This document shows positions 28,139 to 38,084 of a stretch of DNA of 64,000 nt, one piece after another. Both the position numbers and the translations under genes were made by a program. The stretch is from positions 124,001 to 188,000 of the forward strand of contig CAWJEG010000008.1 in assembly GCA_963841845.1 (NCBI GenBank). The letters run 5' to 3'. The notes beneath the pieces were generated by a model. It ran no database searches. It was not told the DNA's origin and worked only from the letters and a program-made list of their open reading frames with translations. How positions within the stretch are numbered: the first letter of the stretch is position 1; every line of letters starts with the position of its first letter. Origin of the DNA: CAVVGZ01 sp963841845 (lineage in GTDB: Bacteria; Chloroflexota; Anaerolineae; Anaerolineales; Anaerolineaceae).

Positions 28139-28384
28139 ATGGGGATAGCATCAATTATGGCGAGGTTCGCATGGAACCTATTTGGAGGTTTATTATTCCG
28201 GATAGATGGAGGGACTGCCGGTTTTATTGTGGGAAGCAGCCCGATGCGCAGCTATATATGGGACTACCCAAATGAGGGTCTGATTACCGTAATCCCCATG
28301 GGGATACCCGGATCTCTCCTGGCTGGAATCTATTTTCAAAACCGGGTCATAAATCAAGGGCAGCCCTGCGGACTGCATGGATGA
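28139..28384 (+). CDS. Possible small membrane protein overlapping the glycosyltransferase start
   Basis: An 81-residue frame with two hydrophobic stretches (about NLFGGLLF and GLITVIPMGIPGSLLAGIYF). Its stop overlaps the next gene's start by eight bases (ATG at 28377, TGA at 28382), an arrangement typical of translational coupling, which is the main support. I recognise no family. It could be chance or the remnant of a larger gene, since the upstream 150 bases also lack anything clear. Confidence 0.35.
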   Translation: MGIASIMARFAWNLFGGLLFRIDGGTAGFIVGSSPMRSYIWDYPNEGLITVIPMGIPGSLLAGIYFQNRVINQGQPCGLHG

Positions 28385-29096
28385 AATGAGGTGTGCCATA
28401 CAGCCAGAAAATAAGAAAAATATATTAATTCTCATACCGGCAAATAATGAAGCGGCACGTATCAGTGCGGTGCTCACTGCTGCTAAACAGTTCCTGCCGC
28501 TGCTGGTTGTAGATGATGGTTCCCTCGACGAAACAGCGAGTTTGGTTGAACGGCTTGGGGTGGAGGTTTACCGCCAAAGACCCAACCGGGGGAAAGGGGC
28601 GGCTTTACGAACCGGGTTCAAACTTGCCCTGGAAAAGGGGTACCAGGCAGTGATCACGATGGACGCAGATGGTCAGCATGACCCCATGGAAGTCCCCAAA
28701 TTTGTGGCTGCTTATTATGAAACCAGGGCAGATTTAATTATTGGGAGCCGTGACTTTTCAAAAATGCCGTTCCTTAGAAAATTGGCGAATACACTTGGCA
28801 GGATAATCTTCTCGTGGGCTGTGCGGCAGCCTGTCCGGGATAATCAATCTGGTTACCGGTTAATCAGCCGGCGATTAATGGAAGCGATGATAGAGAGCAA
28901 GGAATCCGGATTTGAGTTTGAAGTGGAAATGGTAGTAATTTGCCTGAAAAAACAATTCCGCTTAGACTGGGTGCCAATACGCACGATCTATATGGATCAA
29001 GGCTCCCATATCCAACCATTGGCGCATCTGGGGAATTTTATAAGGATGATACTTAAAACACGCAAGCAGACAGGACTATTTAGGGAAATTGATTAA
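28377..29096 (+). CDS. Family 2 glycosyltransferase (dolichol-phosphate mannose synthase-like)
   Basis: A 239-residue GT-A enzyme. The N-terminus has ILIPANNEAARISAVL; the nucleotide-sugar site is VVDDGSLDETA, and the metal-binding motif is TMDADGQHDP. A later VRDNQSGYRLISRRLMEA is typical of polyprenyl-phosphate glycosyltransferases. No C-terminal membrane segments are present, so it is the short, soluble or peripherally bound form. It would transfer a sugar from a nucleotide donor to a lipid carrier. The two GT-C proteins at 50.8 and 54 kb are of the type that use such lipid-linked sugars, but they are far away. Confidence 0.86.
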   Translation: MDEMRCAIQPENKKNILILIPANNEAARISAVLTAAKQFLPLLVVDDGSLDETASLVERLGVEVYRQRPNRGKGAALRTGFKLALEKGYQAVITMDADGQHDPMEVPKFVAAYYETRADLIIGSRDFSKMPFLRKLANTLGRIIFSWAVRQPVRDNQSGYRLISRRLMEAMIESKESGFEFEVEMVVICLKKQFRLDWVPIRTIYMDQGSHIQPLAHLGNFIRMILKTRKQTGLFREID

Positions 29097-29216
29097 TTGT
29101 TTGGTCAGATGATCAGTGTATGCCATTCATCAGCCAATTTGCTGTTTACAGATATTTGACTTATATTAACAACTATGGAACTCCGGTTAGTTAAATGATG
29201 TGCTGAATCCTGGAAT

Positions 29217-30347
29217 ATGAAGAATCAGATGAACCAGAAAATCAGTCCAAGGGGGGGAGTAATTATTTTTTACTGCTTCAATATATATATCCTTTGCCAG
29301 CTTGTACTGACTGCGTGCAACCCGCTGCTTTCTTTTCAGCCGACCACCACCCCGTTGCCAGCTGCACAGATGTCTCCCACAACAATTGCAGTGCCTACCA
29401 TCACATCCCTGCCTGTTAACCAGATGCTGCGCCAGCTTCCGAAGTTGGTCACATCATTATTGTTTTATGATCCAACCAGCGGGGAGGCGGCATTCTATAT
29501 AACAGATGCCGGCGGAAATCTTGAATTGATGAATCAATATGCGGGTTGGGAACTGAACCTGGGCGTCACCCCGGGTGAATATCAGGGTGATATGCACACT
29601 GATTTGTTCCTCTATGACCGCCAGAATGCCAGCGGCTGGTTCTATATCATCGATGGTGAAGGATCTGTTTCCAGGGAATCCACCCCGGTCCAGACCGGTT
29701 CCACCTGGGATGTGGTTCTCTCAGGAGATCTTGACCAGACACCAAGACAAGAGCTTTTTATTTATGACAGGGTTAATAACCAGGTAGAAATTTACACAAT
29801 TGATGGTGAAGGAAGGCTTTCTTTATTGCAGAGGCATCCCGGGATTGGAAATCAATGGGACCTGATCGTTGCCGGAAATTTCCTTGCTGGAGAGTACACA
29901 GATTTCTTTTTTTATGACAACGAGGAAGGTTATGGACAATTCTATTCATCGGACGGTGGGGGTGGTCTGACAGCAGTTCCTTCGAGACAGGTATTTACCC
30001 GGACGTGGGATATTTTAACCGCAGGTGATTTTGATGAGGATGGCTGGACCGATATCCTTGGCTATAACCGGCTGGAGGGGTTTGGTGAGCTGTACAGCAG
30101 TGACGGAAAAGGTGGGCTGGAAGTAATGGAGTCCTATCCGGGTTGGAGCCGCTCCTGGGATGCGATCATGGCGGGAAATTTTTCCGGTGACAAGCATATC
30201 GATTTGCTTTTTTACGACCAAACTTTGAGCGAGTCCCAATTTCTTACTTCGGACGGTGCCGGAAATTTTAAATTTCTGATTCGCTACACAGGCTGGCGGG
30301 CGACATGGAATATCAATCCGGGGAGATTCGGCGAAAGCGACCAGTGA
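29217..30347 (+). CDS. Secreted lipoprotein with tandem FG-GAP/VCBS-like repeats
   Basis: A 376-residue protein with an N-terminal hydrophobic segment (residues 14-31) and a lipobox LTAC (Cys34), followed by a Thr/Pro-rich linker. From about residue 78 on there are roughly six repeats of about 48 residues, each running LFYD...FYxxDGxGxL...GW...WDxIxAGNF. This resembles beta-propeller repeats of the FG-GAP/VCBS type, with Asp-rich loops such as DFDEDGWTD that could bind calcium. It is likely displayed outside the membrane, for adhesion or ligand binding; no enzymatic motif is seen. Confidence 0.78.
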   Translation: MKNQMNQKISPRGGVIIFYCFNIYILCQLVLTACNPLLSFQPTTTPLPAAQMSPTTIAVPTITSLPVNQMLRQLPKLVTSLLFYDPTSGEAAFYITDAGGNLELMNQYAGWELNLGVTPGEYQGDMHTDLFLYDRQNASGWFYIIDGEGSVSRESTPVQTGSTWDVVLSGDLDQTPRQELFIYDRVNNQVEIYTIDGEGRLSLLQRHPGIGNQWDLIVAGNFLAGEYTDFFFYDNEEGYGQFYSSDGGGGLTAVPSRQVFTRTWDILTAGDFDEDGWTDILGYNRLEGFGELYSSDGKGGLEVMESYPGWSRSWDAIMAGNFSGDKHIDLLFYDQTLSESQFLTSDGAGNFKFLIRYTGWRATWNINPGRFGESDQ

Positions 30348-30419
30348 GAATCCTTTTATTGTGAATCCACTGGCGGATTGCGGCAAATCTATAAAAAACA
30401 TAAAATTTGGGGAAAATAA

Positions 30420-30971
30420 ATGGAAGAAATAGAAATACGCATCATGCAGGCGGGTGAGGAAGAGAAGATTTGCGATATGGTGGTCAGGACTTTTAACCGC
30501 TTTGTGGCACCTGGATATTCCATTCAAGGCGAAGAGGAGTTCCTGAAATATGCAAATCCCCGAAAATTATCGGAACGAGTTGGGAAAAACCATTTTACTC
30601 TTGCTGCATGGCTCCACAACCTGGTGGTGGGAATGATCGAGGTACGTGATTACAGGCATATATCTATGTTTTTTGTGGATCAAACCTACCAGGGGCAGGG
30701 GATAGGTAAAAAATTGCACCAACACGCCATAGAAATCTGTCTCCAGCATATTCCTGATTTGGAATGCATCAGCGTGTTTTCATCGCCTTATGCAGTCCCT
30801 ATCTATGAAAGACTTGGATTTGAAACAACCGGACCTGACCAATATCAATCCGGCATTCATTTTATACCCATGGTTTTAAAATTGAAGAATAATAAATCCG
30901 CAACGACAATGGAAAATACCATACATACGGTAAATACTGGTGAGGACGATTGCGATCCCAGGATACTCTAA
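30420..30971 (+). CDS. GNAT-family N-acetyltransferase
   Basis: A 183-residue protein with the GNAT acetyl-CoA motif in YQGQGIGKKLHQHAIE and a preceding beta-strand FFVDQ. The C-terminal part has the typical VPIYERLGFETTGP segment. The acceptor is unknown. The last about 20 residues are polar and extend beyond the usual domain. It follows the repeat lipoprotein by 72 bases on the same strand. Confidence 0.82.
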   Translation: MEEIEIRIMQAGEEEKICDMVVRTFNRFVAPGYSIQGEEEFLKYANPRKLSERVGKNHFTLAAWLHNLVVGMIEVRDYRHISMFFVDQTYQGQGIGKKLHQHAIEICLQHIPDLECISVFSSPYAVPIYERLGFETTGPDQYQSGIHFIPMVLKLKNNKSATTMENTIHTVNTGEDDCDPRIL

Positions 30972-30998
30972 AGAATTTCAAATCAATCTCGTTGCAAT

Positions 30999-31038
30999 CC
31001 GGCAGGTGATATCCTGTTAGAATGGATCATCCTGCCGG
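30999..31038. repeat. Imperfect inverted repeat after the acetyltransferase gene
   Basis: CCGGCAGG at 30999-31006 is complementary to CCTGCCGG at 31031-31038, with further partial pairing (GAT/ATC) inside. No U-run follows. Possibly a weak terminator. Confidence 0.35.
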
Positions 31039-31306
31039 CTGGCAACCCTGCAAGTGATAATCCGGTTGATTTCCGTACTAATTTCATCTCAATGCCGGCA
31101 GCCCCTACACAGGAGCTTGCCCATCCAAAGGATTTTTCCGTTACTCATTTATGTCTTATAGCCTGGATTATATTAAAGCGGGGACTGGGGATGTACCGGC
31201 TGTATTATTGCCGATTATTGTGGTTCACTCAAATAAGGAAAATGATAATGGAGCATGCTTCCTGGATGCTGAAATCCAATCAAACATACTATTACAAGGA
31301 GCGCAT

Positions 31307-31648
31307 ATGATCTACCATCTTGCCCGGATGAAAGAATGGGAATCCTGGGTTGAGGATTCGCAGTACAAACCGCCATCCCTGCTGGAAGAAGGTTTTATTC
31401 ATTGTTCCCGGAAGGACGATTTGGTTGAGACTGCACGAAGCTGGTTTGGAGACGAGGACACCCTGGTTGTCCTGTGTATTGTTCCACAGGATATAACGTC
31501 TGAAATTCGTTATGAAAGCTCTCCAGGGCGTACTGCACTAATGCCGCATATTTTTGGGCCGGTACCACTAAGCGCAATCCATTCTATGCTGATATTGAGC
31601 AGAGACGCCTTGGGTAATTATTCCTTTCAGGAATCACCTGCACTTTGA
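31307..31648 (+). CDS. DUF952 family protein
   Basis: A 113-residue protein. The family pattern is clear: MIYHLARMKEW at the start, GFIHCSRKDDL in the middle and MPHIFGPVPLSAI towards the end. DUF952 proteins have no established function; a glutathione-transferase-like fold has been suggested for some. The ATG at 31307 is favoured because AAGGAG lies just upstream; a longer frame starting at 31151 has no family support before this point. Confidence 0.8.
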   Translation: MIYHLARMKEWESWVEDSQYKPPSLLEEGFIHCSRKDDLVETARSWFGDEDTLVVLCIVPQDITSEIRYESSPGRTALMPHIFGPVPLSAIHSMLILSRDALGNYSFQESPAL

Positions 31649-31761
31649 AAGGATTGCGGATGATTTTTCTTGCAAACGCAAAAGAGAAAGTATAATAGGC
31701 AAGCTTTGTGACAGGGTTAGCAGCAACGCAACAGCAATTTTTCATCATGGAGGATCAAAAA

Positions 31762-32799
31762 ATGAAGGTTTTAGTAACCGGGGGCAGCGGATTTCTGGGG
31801 ATTAATCTCATCAGGCATCTAATTAATAAGGGGATCCAGGATATTGTTTCCATAGATATCGTGGATTTTGACTATCCCGAAAGGGATAGGATCAAAATAA
31901 TCCAGGGCGATATCCGGGATAAAGCGGCAGTGGAAAAAGCAATGCTGGGAATAAACTGGGTAATCCATACCGCCGCAGCACTTCCACTCTACACCGAAGA
32001 GGAGATCCTATCCATCGATGTAGACGGAACGCGGAATTTGTTAGAGGCCGCTGAGGCGGTGAAGGTTGACCGTTTTGTACATATTTCATCTACTGCAGTA
32101 TATGGCATCCCGGATCACCATCCATTATTCGAGACTGACAGTCTTGAAGGGGTTGGCCCGTATGGTATAGCAAAAATAAGGGCTGAAGAAGAATGTCTGG
32201 AGTTCCGGAAAAAGGGGATGATTGTTCCCATCATCCGCCCCAAATCATTTATTGGTCCGGAACGTCTTGGTGTATTTGCCATGTTTTATGAATGGGCAAA
32301 GGATGGCAAGAATTTTGCAATGATCGGAAGCGGGAAGAACCGCTACCAGCTGCTGGATGTGGAAGATTTGTGCGAGTCTATTTACCTGTGTCTTACGCTT
32401 GATGAACAGATCGTGAATGATACCTTTAATATTGGGGCAAAGGTGTTTACAACCTGGAGGGAAGACCAGCAGGCTGTACTGGATTATGCGGGATATGGTA
32501 AACGAATTATCGGATTTCCGGAGGGACCAGCCATACTGGCATTAAGAATTCTTGAATTCTTCCATCTCTCACCCCTGTATAAATGGGTTTATGAGACTGC
32601 CGGAAAAGATTCATTTGTCAGCATCGAAAAAGCGGAAAATACCCTGGGATATTCTCCCAAGTATTCCACAAAAGATGCGCTAATCCGGAACTACAAATGG
32701 TATCTGGACCATTATAAAGAATTCGAAAATAAATCAGGAATTTCTCATCGTGTACCCTGGAACCAGAAGGCACTAAAATTATTAAAAGTATTTTTCTAA
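31762..32799 (+). CDS. NAD-dependent epimerase/dehydratase family protein
   Basis: A 345-residue extended SDR. The nucleotide-binding motif is MKVLVTGGSGFLGINL, followed by the acidic DIVDFD, catalytic serine/threonine in VHISSTAVYG, and YGIAK with Tyr and Lys. The C-terminal half is the substrate domain. Likely substrates are nucleotide sugars or sterol-like alcohols; not resolvable here. The ATG at 31762 is chosen because GGAGG precedes it and the family starts at this point. Confidence 0.87.
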   Translation: MKVLVTGGSGFLGINLIRHLINKGIQDIVSIDIVDFDYPERDRIKIIQGDIRDKAAVEKAMLGINWVIHTAAALPLYTEEEILSIDVDGTRNLLEAAEAVKVDRFVHISSTAVYGIPDHHPLFETDSLEGVGPYGIAKIRAEEECLEFRKKGMIVPIIRPKSFIGPERLGVFAMFYEWAKDGKNFAMIGSGKNRYQLLDVEDLCESIYLCLTLDEQIVNDTFNIGAKVFTTWREDQQAVLDYAGYGKRIIGFPEGPAILALRILEFFHLSPLYKWVYETAGKDSFVSIEKAENTLGYSPKYSTKDALIRNYKWYLDHYKEFENKSGISHRVPWNQKALKLLKVFF

Positions 32800-32831
32800 C
32801 CCGAATCTCTCAACATGTTGATACCTCCGGA

Positions 32832-32853
32832 GGCATCCCTTCATAGGGATGTC
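32832..32853 (+). terminator. Terminator-like hairpin after the epimerase gene
   Basis: GGCATCCC pairs with GGGATGTC (one G-U) around a six-base loop, 33 bases past the stop. The following sequence is only weakly T-rich. Confidence 0.4.
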
Positions 32854-32994
32854 TCTTGATTATTCCTGGTTGAATAGATTATCAGGGAATGTTAAATGTA
32901 TCCCGCTGGAAGCACCAGTCTTGACCTGACTTAAAATAACATCTATACTTCCGGCATCTTTGACCAAAAACCTGACCGATAATCCGGAGCACCT

Positions 32995-33588
32995 ATGGGC
33001 AAATTAGAAGAACTTGATGACCTGAATTTATTAGATCCTATTCAAGTACGGCTTAACGATCGCGGGGACATATCTCTAGAACAACGCAGCCAGCTCATGA
33101 GTTCACCCTCACTGGTAGTCACCTTGTTGAGGAGTTTATGGTCCAATATTACCTTTCTGGGAATATTTTTGGTAGGTTTTATTTTATTATTAGGCTATGA
33201 AGTAGATCTTAGTATCCTGGGAATATATGCTGCCATCATGCTGGTGGCAGGATTAGGTATTGCCACCTTACAGGAGCTGCCCAATTATAAAAAACGACAG
33301 CAAATTCAAAACGATATCGCCGCAAACAGGGTTCAGGAAGATACCGGGACCCTCGTTTTTCGGGAGCATGTTTTTCAAATGGATACCGGGAAACGCTTGC
33401 TGCTGCTATCCGGAAAACGAAATGGATTGTTTCCGGGTATTCGCTACAGGATTTTTTATCTTGAGGAATCCGGGATCGTCCTGTCGGCTGAAGAAATCGA
33501 AACACTGGGTGAGGAGGTTGAACGCCAGAGTTATCAATCCATTCTCAGTTCTGCAAACCATTTTAACCAGGAGGCGCTTGCGTCTTAA
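32995..33588 (+). CDS. Membrane protein of unknown function
   Basis: A 197-residue protein with two adjacent membrane segments (about residues 52-67 and 72-94: ITFLGIFLVGFILLLGY and ILGIYAAIMLVAGLGIA), flanked by polar domains at both ends. I do not recognise a family. The C-terminal domain is beta-rich and charged. The next small membrane-protein gene starts inside its last codons, so the two are likely coupled. Confidence 0.7.
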   Translation: MGKLEELDDLNLLDPIQVRLNDRGDISLEQRSQLMSSPSLVVTLLRSLWSNITFLGIFLVGFILLLGYEVDLSILGIYAAIMLVAGLGIATLQELPNYKKRQQIQNDIAANRVQEDTGTLVFREHVFQMDTGKRLLLLSGKRNGLFPGIRYRIFYLEESGIVLSAEEIETLGEEVERQSYQSILSSANHFNQEALAS

Positions 33589-33853
33589 TCGCCAGGGGAA
33601 TCTGTCTCGCAGCGGGCAGTGGAGACAATTTTCACACGATTTATTTCCCGGACTGATCTTATTTCTATCGTTCACAGGAATTACCATATACATCGTCATC
33701 CAGTATATTAATGTGATGGGTGAGTCTAACAGCACGTCTATCAGCCTTTTATGTGCTGGTATTTCAATATTCATTGGCCTGGCTGGCTTGTACACCCTTT
33801 CACGTGCCGGGATGGATATCTTGAATAGCCAGGTTAAAACCATTAGCCGGTGA
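33578..33853 (+). CDS. Small two-segment membrane protein, TTG start
   Basis: A 91-residue protein with two hydrophobic segments (DLFPGLILFLSFTGITIYIV and SISLLCAGISIFIGLAGLYT). No ATG is available; the TTG at 33578 is chosen because AGGAGG lies three bases upstream. The start lies inside the end of the preceding gene. It could instead be the continuation of that gene after a frameshift, given how common frameshifts are in this window. Confidence 0.5.
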   Translation: MRLNRQGNLSRSGQWRQFSHDLFPGLILFLSFTGITIYIVIQYINVMGESNSTSISLLCAGISIFIGLAGLYTLSRAGMDILNSQVKTISR

Positions 33854-33872
33854 ATGCAAAAAAGCTGCCAGG

Positions 33873-34088
33873 ATGGCAAGGAAAAGATCGTTATTCGGAA
33901 AAACTCAGGAGGAAAATCCCATTTCCTTCTATTACAGTGTGGGGGATAAGCTCTTCCGGGTTAAGGAATCTGCTTACTATGTGCTGATAGATGGTATACG
34001 CTGTACTGCCTATTACACTCCCCTCAGTAAAACGCTGGTGAATATGGAACCTATCGAATCCCCCCTCCCACCAGCAAACAAAAAATAA
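33873..34088 (+). CDS. Small hypothetical protein
   Basis: A 71-residue soluble protein of unknown family. It reads as a small beta-rich domain (FYYSVGDKLFRVKESAYYVL, IRCTAYYTPLSKTLVNM) with a basic start and a proline-rich end. It lies 19 bases after the small membrane protein and 116 bases before dnaE, in the same direction. Confidence 0.55.
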   Translation: MARKRSLFGKTQEENPISFYYSVGDKLFRVKESAYYVLIDGIRCTAYYTPLSKTLVNMEPIESPLPPANKK

Positions 34089-34204
34089 GATATCTTAAAA
34101 TCCAATCTGCCCTGCTTAAAAAAAGCATGACCGGATGATTGGCATGCTATAATAGCCATAAACCGCCATTAATCAGATTATTATTGTCAGAATTATTGGG
34201 GAAT

Positions 34205-37200
34205 ATGTCATTCGTTCACCTGCACGTCCATTCAGAATATTCACTTTTAGATGGTTTCAGTAATATCAAGAAGCTGGTCAAACGCGCCAAAGAGCTAGGA
34301 ATGCCAGCGATTGCCCTGACTGATCATGGCGCCATGTACGGAGTTATTGATTTTTTCAACTCGGCAAAAGCCGTGGGCATCAAGCCTATAATCGGGATTG
34401 AGGCTTACCTGTCTGCCCGCTCAATGCAGGATAGAGATCCGCATTATGACAAAACCTCTTCACACCTGCTTTTATTAGCACAAAACCAAACCGGTTATCA
34501 AAACTTGCTTCAGATTGCCAGCGCAGCTCAATTGGATGGCTTTTACTATGTTCCCCGCATTGATCACGAATTCCTCAAATCCCACTCGGAAGGTTTGATT
34601 GCAACTTCAGGGTGCATGTCGGCAGAGATTCCCCGGGCAATATTATCGGGCAATCTGCAGAATGTGCGCGAAAAAATCGACTGGTATGTTGATGTTTTTG
34701 GCAGGGACCGTTTCTTCCTGGAACTCCAAAGCCATCCCATCAAGGAATTGGAATCCATCAATCGAACCCTGCTTGAAATGGGTGATCACTACCAGGCCCG
34801 ATACGTTGCAACGAATGATGTTCACTATATCAATGCCAGCGACTTCCGTTTACAGGATATTCTCCTGGCGGTTCAAACTGGGTCGCTTTTAAGCGACCCA
34901 AACCGGATGCGGATGACCGATGATTCCTATTATCTACGGTCCGCAGAAGAAATGTCCACTTTATTTGGAGATGTGCCCGGTGCGATCAGCAATACCCTGG
35001 CGGTGGCAGAAATGGTTGAGGTGGATTTATCCTCAAGCGGTTACCATTTACCCCTGTTTGAAGTCCCGGCAGGATACACACCGGAAACCTACATGCAAGA
35101 GCTGGTGGAAGACGGATTGCAACGCCGATACGGCGACCAGGCTAACCATGCTGATGTACGGCAGAGGCTTGAGTACGAACTGAAGATAATTAACCGGATG
35201 GGATTTGAGACTTATTTCCTGATTGTTTGGGATTTATGCCGCCATGTCCAGGGAAAAAGGCATCTGGTACAACGCACGCGGATCTGCAGCCGGATCCCTG
35301 GTAGCTTACGCACTGTATATCACCCTGGTTGAACCTATTGGACATGGTCTTTTATTTGAGCGATTCCTGAATCCTGATCGAAAATCCATGCCGGATATCG
35401 ACCTGGATTTTCAGGATGATCAACGTGCCCAGATGTTGGAGTACTGTGCCCAAAAATATGGCAATGACCGGGTTGCCCAGATTATCACCTTCGGAACAAT
35501 GGGGGCACGCGGATCCATCAGGGATGTTGGCAGGGTGATGGATATTCCCCTGTCCGAGGTTGACCGTGTTGCAAAAATGATTCCGAATATACCCGGAAAA
35601 CCAATGAGAATCTCCGAAGCGCTGGAAACCGTCCCCGAATTTAAAGCCATCCATGATGAAGCCGGTTACTTTGCTGACCTGATCGATACGGCAAGCGAGA
35701 TGGAAGGCGTTGCACGAAATATCGGGACACACGCTGCCGGGGTGATTATTACCGACCGGCCGATTATTGAATATATCCCGCTGAACCGGCCTACCAGCGG
35801 ATCCGAGGATAGTCCAATCCGGCAAGTCACCCAGTTTGAAATGTCCGTAGTGGAGTCTTTGGGTTTGTTGAAGGTGGATTTCCTGGGACTTGCCACCCTT
35901 ACCACCATGTCAAAAGCCTGCCAATTGATCGGCAGCCGACATAATATCCACCTGAACCTGGATAATATCCCTTTGGATGACCCCGAAACCTATAAATTCC
36001 TTGGACATGGGAATACGGCTGGTGTATTCCAACTGGAAGGCACCGGGATGACCCGCTTTCTTGTGCAGATGAAGCCAAAAAACATTGATCATATCATTGC
36101 CATGGTAGCACTTTACAGGCCGGGTCCTATGGACTTTATTGCCTCCTACATAAGGCGAATGCACGGGGAGGAAAAGGTCCAGTATCTTCACCCGGCATTA
36201 CAGCCGATTTTTGAGGAAACATACGGGATCCCGATTTACCAGGAACAAATCATGCGGGCTTCCATGGGGCTGGCTGGATATTCTCCGGCTGAAGCGGATG
36301 ATCTTACGAAAAGCAATTTCAAAAAAACTGGCCGATAAGCTGGAAAAACACCGGATTAATTTTATTGAGGGTGCAACTCAAAGAAATATCGACCGGGATA
36401 CTGCTGCCCAGATATTTCGCGATTGGGAAAATTTTGCGCGTTACGGGTTTAATAAATCACATGCGGCTGATTACGGCATTATTGCTGTAAGGACTGCCTA
36501 CTTGAAAACCCATTATGCGGTTGAATATATGACCGCTTTATTGTCCGCATCCAAAAACGACACGGATAAAGTGGCGTTTTATATTTCAGACTGCCGCAGT
36601 ATTGGTATCGATGTCCTCCCAGCCGATATCAACATGAGTGAGTATGATTTCACCATCGAGGACCGCCCAGAAAAGAATTCCGCAATACGCTTTGGTTTGG
36701 GGGCAATAAAGAATGTTGGCCATGGACCGGTGGAGTTGATCCTGGAAGCGCGCCGGGAGGGACCTTTCCAGGGGTTGAATGATTTTGTGCGCCGCGTGGA
36801 CCTCCGCCAGGTAGGCAAGCGCGCTCTTGAATCACTCATCCGGGTTGGAGCCATGGACAACTTTGGGCAGAGGCGGGCTCTCCTGGATGTGATGGATCAT
36901 TGCATGGCAGTTAGTGCCAGCCATTTCCGGGCAATCTCAGCAGGGCAAATGAGCATTTTTGGCACAGTTCAGGGGGTAAACGATGAGATATACTCTGCCG
37001 CACTCCAGTGATATCGATTTTCGAGAACAACTTCAATGGGAAAAGGAACTGCTGGGATTATATATTTCTGATCACCCCTTATCCACTTATCTGCCCATTT
37101 TAAAAAAGAAGGTGACCCACTTATCCGGCCAGCTGGCTGAGGAAAGCAATAAGCAGCAGGTCATCGTGGCAGGCATGGTGACAAAGTTCAGACATCACCA

Positions 37201-38026
37201 GACAAAATCTGGTAACCGGATGGGGTTTGTAACCCTTGAGGATATTCAGGGAAACATTGAATTGGTCGTATTTCCGAAAACATGGGAAAAATACCAGGGC
37301 CTGGTTGTGCTGGATCAGGTGCTTATTGCCGAAGGAAAATCCAGCCTTGAGGAATCGGGATCCAAGGTAATTGTTAATAAGCTTTCAATTTTTTCACTGG
37401 AAGAATTTGATGCTGAAGAGTTCAAAAACAACGATCGGCAAGACCAAGGTAATGATACCTTTCCTGAGGATGATCGGATAAACAGCATCGAATTGAACCG
37501 GAACAGCCACGTTTCACTGGACGGTGACGAATTATTTTCCCCATCCCTGCCGGACGAAGCAATTTTGATCCATCCCGAATTTGTTGATCCGGGTTATTCC
37601 ACAGATAAGGATGCCAACCCAGGTTTAATATCCAGTCTTCCAATACAGAATTCTGTGAATGTGGCCCAAAAATTTGGGCAAATAGGCAAATCAGTACCAG
37701 ACCCGTCCACATTAACCTATATTGTTCCCCCGATGATTCCAGAATTTGATCGTATCAGCCAGCAAACAAACCAGCGCATTTTAACAGTCGTATTACAATC
37801 TTCGGGGGACAAACAAAGGGATGTGCGCCGCTTAAAAACCATTCATGGAATGGTCCTAGCGTGTCCTGGAGATGACCGGTTCTCCTGTTTTGTCTATGAA
37901 GGTGGCAGAGGTTACCTGATCGAGTTCCCTAATAAAACGATCCTTATATCCCCGGACCTGGTAGTAAAACTTAAGAACCTTGTTGGGGAAAATAACGTGC
38001 GGATCCAATCTTTAGGGGTTGTTTAG
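34205..38026 (+). CDS. dnaE: DNA polymerase III alpha subunit (three frameshifts)
   Basis: The start is MSFVHLHVHSEYSLLDG, the N-terminal PHP domain. Conserved polymerase motifs follow: the catalytic aspartates in MPDIDLDFQDD (near 35390), GTHAAGVIIT, PGPMDFIASYIRRMHGEEKV, YQEQIMRASMGLAGYSPAEAD, NFARYGFNKSHAADYGIIA, and an OB-fold domain near 37170-37400. The coding frame changes at about 35257-35270 (an A-run), about 36300, and about 37000; each break is bridged by exact family continuity. Joined length is about 1,273 residues, with a divergent acidic segment in the C-terminal part. As the replicative polymerase it is essential, so three disabling mutations are implausible. Confidence 0.92.
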
Positions 38027-38084
38027 GAATTAGAATAAATCCGGCACGAGCAAGGGCATAATTTCCCGGATCCAGGTATTCTAA

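Noticed and set aside
34205..38026. Programmed ribosomal frameshifting in dnaE
   Set aside because: Three breaks without a common slippery sequence or downstream structure, in a window where many other genes have similar breaks, fit sequence error better.
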